A stretch of 60,000 nucleotides of DNA from Membranipora membranacea (lineage: Eukaryota; Bryozoa; Gymnolaemata; Cheilostomatida; Membraniporidae). The position numbers and the translations under genes were made by a program. Location of the stretch: the NCBI GenBank assembly GCA_914767715.1, contig OU612067.1, forward strand, positions 33,270,162 through 33,330,161, read 5' to 3'. The notes below the pieces were generated by a model. It did no database searches. It worked only from the letters and a program-made list of their open reading frames with translations, and was not told the DNA's origin. Below are positions 59,601-60,000 of this stretch, in pieces. Every line of letters starts with the position of its first letter. The stretch's first letter is position 1.

Positions 59601-60000
59601 GTCTTGCTCATCACCAGCAAAAACTAATTATAATTGATCCCTGTGCACACCCTGCTTGGTTACCAGGCTTTAACGTGTCAGTAATTGGGCATAGATTCAA
59701 TGAAATTGATTTCAATTTGAGTTGATGAGTTTGGAAACAGACAAGCCCAGAGTGCTATTTCTGAATAATCTGTTCACACCTCACACTCACCAGAGTTGCA
59801 ACTGGCGATGCAGATAGGAAAACTGATTTTCATATCTTTGTCTCTTATCATTGTTACCCTCTGTTCACCAGGAGAGTTATGTTTACCTCTATCAGCTGCT
59901 TAAGGACTTCACAGACGACTTCTCTGATTATGCAAACTTTCAGCAGATTGACATCAACGGTGAAAGCGGAGCTACAGAATCACCAGGCATCATTGAGAAC
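21803..60000 (+). CDS. Gene 3: fucolectin/FN3 receptor-type protein tyrosine phosphatase (partial)
   Basis: Thirty-eight exons join with consistent phases to about 1,660 codons, running off the right edge. The order is fucolectin/F5-8C, FN3 A to G, RPTP membrane-proximal domain, stalk, transmembrane helix, basic stop-transfer and juxtamembrane segment, PTP D1 and PTP D2. Role: a single-pass cell-surface enzyme that removes phosphate from phosphotyrosine inside the cell, with the ectodomain sensing an unknown, possibly glycan, ligand. D1 keeps [17 protein letters not shown] and the Q-loop MIQTVDQY. D2 has TDLDGASRCG where the signature should be. Neither the signal peptide nor the 3' end is identified. 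Intron lengths range from about 140 nt to 17.7 kb. The largest intron is filled with retroelements. Confidence 0.88.
22382..22884. mobile_element. 503-bp MITE with long terminal inverted repeats at a TTAA-like site
   Basis: The ends AGTGTCTAGGAAAGCAAAA and its near-complement (TTTTGCTTTCCTACGCACT) continue as inverted arms of about 180 bp through TCTAGGGTCTAGAAGGGTC to ATCTCCCCTG. Flanks are ATAA on the left and TTAA on the right; the empty gene 2 site reads GTTAAAAGAG. No transposase frame is present. A TTAA target suggests a piggyBac- or Kolobok-type parent. Confidence 0.75.
23918..26997 (+). CDS. Gene 3, FN3 domain A (two exons)
   Basis: Exon 23918-24054 ([20 protein letters not shown], ending KYQ, phase 0) joins exon 26835-26997 ([24 protein letters not shown], ending TACT, phase 1). 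The 2.8-kb intron between them contains a 1.3-kb palindrome and the right end of duplication unit 2. Confidence 0.78.
24696..25987. repeat. 1.3-kb long palindrome in an intron
   Basis: Two arms of about 630 bp are imperfect reverse complements. Outer ends are ATCATATACCGTTG on the left and CAACGGTATATGAT on the right. The centre is near 25345, where AAAAGAATGCCAAC meets its complement TTGGCATTCTTTT across a loop of about 25 nt. The matching place in gene 2 (about 13395-13500) holds unrelated sequence, so insertion was accompanied by a deletion. No protein frame is credible. A transcript through it would fold into a long hairpin. Confidence 0.8.
27240..27999 (+). CDS. Gene 3, FN3 domain B (two exons)
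   Basis: Exon 27240-27325 ([22 protein letters not shown], phase 1 to 0) joins exon 27789-27999 ([31 protein letters not shown], phase 0 to 1). [10 protein letters not shown] is the FN3 F strand. It has no counterpart in genes 1 and 2. Confidence 0.78.
28623..29692 (-). mobile_element. Non-LTR retrotransposon fragment, family A
   Basis: On the minus strand, 29690-29490 reads a lysine/arginine-rich linker ([21 protein letters not shown]). It is followed, with breaks, by [57 protein letters not shown] and [10 protein letters not shown]. The order is the linker then the RT palm. The frame is broken several times. The endonuclease is missing, so the copy is 5'-truncated. A fragment of this family was copied to 966-1308. 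Confidence 0.82.
29693..31600 (-). mobile_element. Non-LTR retrotransposon, family B (endonuclease end plus RT)
   Basis: A 394-codon frame (31116-29932, minus) carries [47 protein letters not shown] and [10 protein letters not shown], a nearly complete RT. Upstream on the same strand, 31598-31281 has [14 protein letters not shown] and SNNDHC, the C-terminal motifs of the endonuclease. The 3' end at about 29693-29715 is a GATTGATT repeat on the plus strand, a short tandem-repeat tail. It is 5'-truncated within the endonuclease. The CR1/Rex-like grouping is tentative. Confidence 0.85.
31601..32917 (-). mobile_element. Decayed non-LTR retrotransposon, family C
   Basis: The minus strand has [15 protein letters not shown] and [15 protein letters not shown] (RT fingers) at 32917-32456. 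Degenerate palm-like sequence lies near 32300-32150 ([18 protein letters not shown] with breaks), and decayed sequence continues to about 31620. Frameshifts are numerous. Its 5' coding end overlaps the start of foldback copy c, as also seen at position 1. Confidence 0.65.
32757..33200. mobile_element. Foldback element, copy c (left part)
   Basis: The sequence matches 1-440, including the perfect hairpin GGCGGTTTTGGT-CTC-ACCAAAACCGCC near 32889-32915 and the left arm 32916-33097 (ACCTCTATGTT to GGAAACCTTG). The middle and right arm are missing. Confidence 0.72.
33477..37605 (+). mobile_element. Non-LTR retrotransposon, family D (ORF1 plus ORF2, decayed)
   Basis: ORF1 (33477-34452, three overlapping frames) has a glutamine run near residues 114-130 and then a [12 protein letters not shown] region as in esterase/RRM-type ORF1 proteins. 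ORF2 begins about 34445 with endonuclease motifs ([34 protein letters not shown]). It continues with frameshifts and RT at about 35940-36745 ([48 protein letters not shown]) and a C-terminal frame to 37363. The tail near 37590-37605 is GATAAATAAAT. It looks full length but is inactivated by stops and frameshifts. The RT box reads YFDD instead of YADD. Confidence 0.83.
33806..33872 (+). repeat. CAG/CAA repeat encoding polyglutamine in element D ORF1
   Basis: A mixed CAG/CAA run encodes about 20 glutamines with few interruptions, within the ORF1 of element D. It is part of the element, not of the host gene. Confidence 0.85.
37620..40692 (+). mobile_element. Non-LTR retrotransposon, family E, with (AAT)n tail
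   Basis: Endonuclease motifs occur at 37909-38616 ([37 protein letters not shown]). The RT lies at 38786-39900 ([46 protein letters not shown]) and the C-terminal frame ends at 40554. The 3' end is a run of AAT/ATA at about 40673-40692. Several frameshifts and stops make it dead. It abuts foldback copy d on its right. Confidence 0.83.
40693..41958. mobile_element. Foldback element, copy d, split by a DNA transposon
   Basis: Sequence to the left (TTTAGTATTAC) and right (GTATTACTATAATAATG onward) of the 928-bp transposon reads as one copy of 451-780. It is truncated at about 41958 within TTTTGGTCGAC by retrotransposon F. The right arm begins at 41838 (GGCAAGGTTTCC). Confidence 0.75.
40709..41636. 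mobile_element. 928-bp non-autonomous DNA transposon with perfect 32-bp TIRs
   Basis: The first 32 bases (CAGAGACTATAGATATAGAG..., 40709-40740) are the exact reverse complement of the last 32 (41605-41636). GTATTAC is duplicated at 40702-40708 and 41637-41643, a 7-bp target duplication. The empty target is seen once at 462-468 in foldback copy a. No transposase frame is evident in the interior. Perfect ends imply a recent insertion. TIR length and a 7-bp duplication fit P-like or hAT-like groups but do not decide. Confidence 0.9.
41959..45070 (-). mobile_element. Non-LTR retrotransposon, family F (RTE-like, endonuclease plus RT)
   Basis: The minus-strand frame 44896-43916 (326 codons) is an almost complete endonuclease: [46 protein letters not shown] and TDHRLVRI. 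The RT follows with breaks at 43875-42962 ([55 protein letters not shown]). The C-terminal frame 42564-42124 ends with [17 protein letters not shown], typical of RTE-like elements. The 5' end is probably near 45070 and the 3' end cuts foldback copy d at about 41959. It is inactive because of frameshifts. Confidence 0.85.
45706..46112 (+). CDS. Gene 3, FN3 domain C (two exons)
   Basis: Exon 45706-45815 ([26 protein letters not shown], ending SKYG) joins exon 45938-46112 ([28 protein letters not shown]). [14 protein letters not shown] is a textbook FN3 B-C segment. Phases are 1-0-1. Confidence 0.83.
46213..46340. mobile_element. 128-bp TA-flanked MITE
   Basis: The left end TAGTTTAAGTGCTTAAAC and right end GTTTAAGCGCTCAAACTA are inverted. 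The arms continue through TCTGTCGGGA and GGTAGTAG to a loop near 46275. A TA dinucleotide at both edges fits a mariner-type insertion. It lies in the intron after FN3-C. Confidence 0.65.
46779..47303 (+). CDS. Gene 3, FN3 domain D (two exons)
   Basis: Exon 46779-46870 ([20 protein letters not shown]) joins exon 47075-47303 ([33 protein letters not shown]). [12 protein letters not shown] is the F strand. Phases are 1-0-1. Confidence 0.82.
47444..47863 (+). CDS. Gene 3, FN3 domain E (two exons)
   Basis: Exons 47444-47553 ([11 protein letters not shown]) and 47701-47863 ([25 protein letters not shown]) are the older paralogue of gene 1 and gene 2 FN3-E. The introns on both sides also align with those of gene 1, showing that a block from about 47440 to 50690 shares ancestry with 2640-5790. 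Confidence 0.85.
48295..48772 (+). CDS. Gene 3, FN3 domain F (two exons)
   Basis: Exons 48295-48383 ([20 protein letters not shown]) and 48583-48772 ([27 protein letters not shown]) are both intact, unlike gene 2. Phases are 1-0-1. Confidence 0.83.
49001..49498 (+). CDS. Gene 3, FN3 domain G (two exons)
   Basis: Exons 49001-49104 ([25 protein letters not shown]) and 49306-49498 ([32 protein letters not shown]) form the last FN3 before the membrane-proximal domain. Phases are 1-0-1. Confidence 0.84.
49907..50668 (+). CDS. Gene 3, RPTP membrane-proximal domain
   Basis: Exons 49907-50003 and 50401-50668 (phases 1-2-0) encode [41 protein letters not shown] and [24 protein letters not shown] and N-T-F match the extracellular domain next to the membrane in receptor tyrosine phosphatases. 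Confidence 0.85.
50971..51595 (+). CDS. Gene 3, stalk, transmembrane and juxtamembrane exons
   Basis: Exon 50971-51028 ([16 protein letters not shown]) is the stalk. Exon 51174-51318 gives a charged spacer, a transmembrane helix ([19 protein letters not shown]) and RRR. Exon 51519-51595 adds [18 protein letters not shown]. The transmembrane exon is unrelated to that of genes 1 and 2. No sushi exon fits in the 145-nt intron before it. Confidence 0.83.
51690..51830 (+). mobile_element. Possible SINE in a juxtamembrane intron
   Basis: A B-box-like GTGTTCGATTCCTGGC is followed by GTGGTGTCAGGAAGAGCATC, a block of the kind found in tRNA-derived SINEs. The ends and target duplication were not found. 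Confidence 0.4.
51994..55675 (+). CDS. Gene 3, PTP domain D1 (catalytic)
   Basis: Nine exons (51994-52100, 52542-52629, 52817-52890, 53472-53508, 53644-53747, 53903-54028, 54331-54482, 55036-55171, 55529-55675) encode about 323 residues. In order they show [17 protein letters not shown] (phosphotyrosine loop), [54 protein letters not shown] (general-acid Asp), [12 protein letters not shown] (nucleophile Cys and Arg) and [15 protein letters not shown] (Q-loop). All catalytic residues are present, so D1 should be active. Oddities: KCRY instead of the usual KNRY, and YIP where most have YWP. A phase-2 intron splits the signature inside the Ser codon after HC. Confidence 0.92.
55957..60000 (+). 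CDS. Gene 3, PTP domain D2 (pseudophosphatase, partial at window edge)
   Basis: Eight exons (55957-56053, 56250-56265, 56651-56729, 56890-57009, 57640-57771, 58170-58318, 58958-59093, 59872 to edge) encode [70 protein letters not shown] and [15 protein letters not shown]. Against [10 protein letters not shown] the D2 loop reads TDLDGASRCG: His to Thr, Cys to Asp, Ala to Asp. The WPD loop is WGD. It cannot form the cysteinyl intermediate, as is common for D2 domains (RPTP gamma and zeta also carry Asp). It likely has a regulatory or docking role. The 16-nt exon at 56250 is the least certain part. Confidence 0.87.
56440..56600 (+). mobile_element. tRNA-derived SINE-like fragment in a D2 intron
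   Basis: GTAGCTAAGTTGGCTAGGTGC resembles a tRNA 5' half with an A box, and GGTTGAAATTCCACTGC resembles a B box. A body with CCCAAGGGGCGCTCC follows and a T-rich run lies near 56590. It is too degenerate for a tRNA gene. Confidence 0.45.
58540..58860 (+). pseudogene. BEL/Pao-like LTR retrotransposon integrase remnant
   Basis: Across two frames the sequence reads a zinc-finger-like [19 protein letters not shown], then RCQTCQL, then [16 protein letters not shown] and CKDGRKE. H-H-C-C spacing followed by a first catalytic Asp in a DVFGPF block is the pattern of retroelement integrases, closest to BEL/Pao by eye. It lies in the intron between two D2 exons and is frameshifted, with no LTRs seen. 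Confidence 0.6.
59094..59871. other. Last intron of gene 3 in the window
   Basis: This AT-rich intron lies between the D2 signature exon and the final exon. I see no conserved element or coding exon in it. Confidence 0.5.

Overview
The window is nuclear DNA of an invertebrate animal. Its genes are split into many short exons (16-344 nt) with GT-AG introns, the DNA is AT-rich, and the introns are full of non-LTR retrotransposons, hairpin (foldback) repeats, MITEs and tRNA-derived SINE-like pieces. Extracellular fucolectin/F5-8C, FN3 and sushi modules joined to a receptor tyrosine phosphatase fit a marine deuterostome or lophotrochozoan. The species cannot be resolved from sequence alone. No bacterial operon, CRISPR array or confident RNA gene is visible.

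Three related receptor genes lie head to tail on the + strand. Gene 1 (exons 2646-7376, 5' end outside the window) encodes three FN3 domains, an RPTP-type membrane-proximal domain, one sushi domain, a transmembrane helix and a short tyrosine-rich tail. Gene 2 (about 11048-19455) has a fucolectin/F5-8C domain, FN3 domains, the membrane-proximal domain, and the same transmembrane segment and tail. Gene 3 (about 21803 to beyond 60000) has fucolectin/F5-8C, seven FN3 domains, the membrane-proximal domain, a different transmembrane exon, a PTP D1 domain with an intact catalytic signature, and a D2 domain whose catalytic cysteine is replaced by Asp. About 1,660 codons of gene 3 lie in the window, in 38 exons joined with consistent phases.

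Genes 1-3 are tied together by a tandem duplication of about 13 kb: unit 1 is about 546-13831 and unit 2 about 13832-26338. Each unit starts inside an X-gene (FN3 to tail) and ends inside the phosphatase gene just after the first FN3 half-exon. Gene 2 is therefore a chimera made at the duplication junction: a phosphatase-gene head fused to a gene-1-like tail. It then suffered an exon-fusing deletion and a broken sushi exon. The modular exon phases (1 at domain borders, 0 inside every FN3) still leave one open in-frame splice path of about 595 codons.

Region by region: 1-2645 holds a foldback repeat, an RT fragment in a 68-bp duplication and a SINE; 2646-7376 gene 1; 7377-10700 intergenic DNA with an RT insertion and an extra copy of a 5'-flank block; 10708-19455 gene 2; 19456-21463 intergenic; 21464-27999 the first part of gene 3, with a 503-bp MITE and a 1.3-kb palindrome in introns; 28000-45705 one 17.7-kb intron packed with at least six non-LTR elements on both strands and a 928-bp DNA transposon with perfect 32-bp ends; 45706-51595 FN3 domains C to G, membrane-proximal domain and transmembrane exons; 51994-60000 the phosphatase domains, with a BEL/Pao-like integrase remnant in a D2 intron.

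Most interesting idea: a gene cluster in which near-identical ectodomain parts are attached either to an active phosphatase or to a tail with paired YxxL motifs spaced like an ITAM. This layout resembles the paired activating/inhibitory receptors of immune or allorecognition systems. That reading is an inference.
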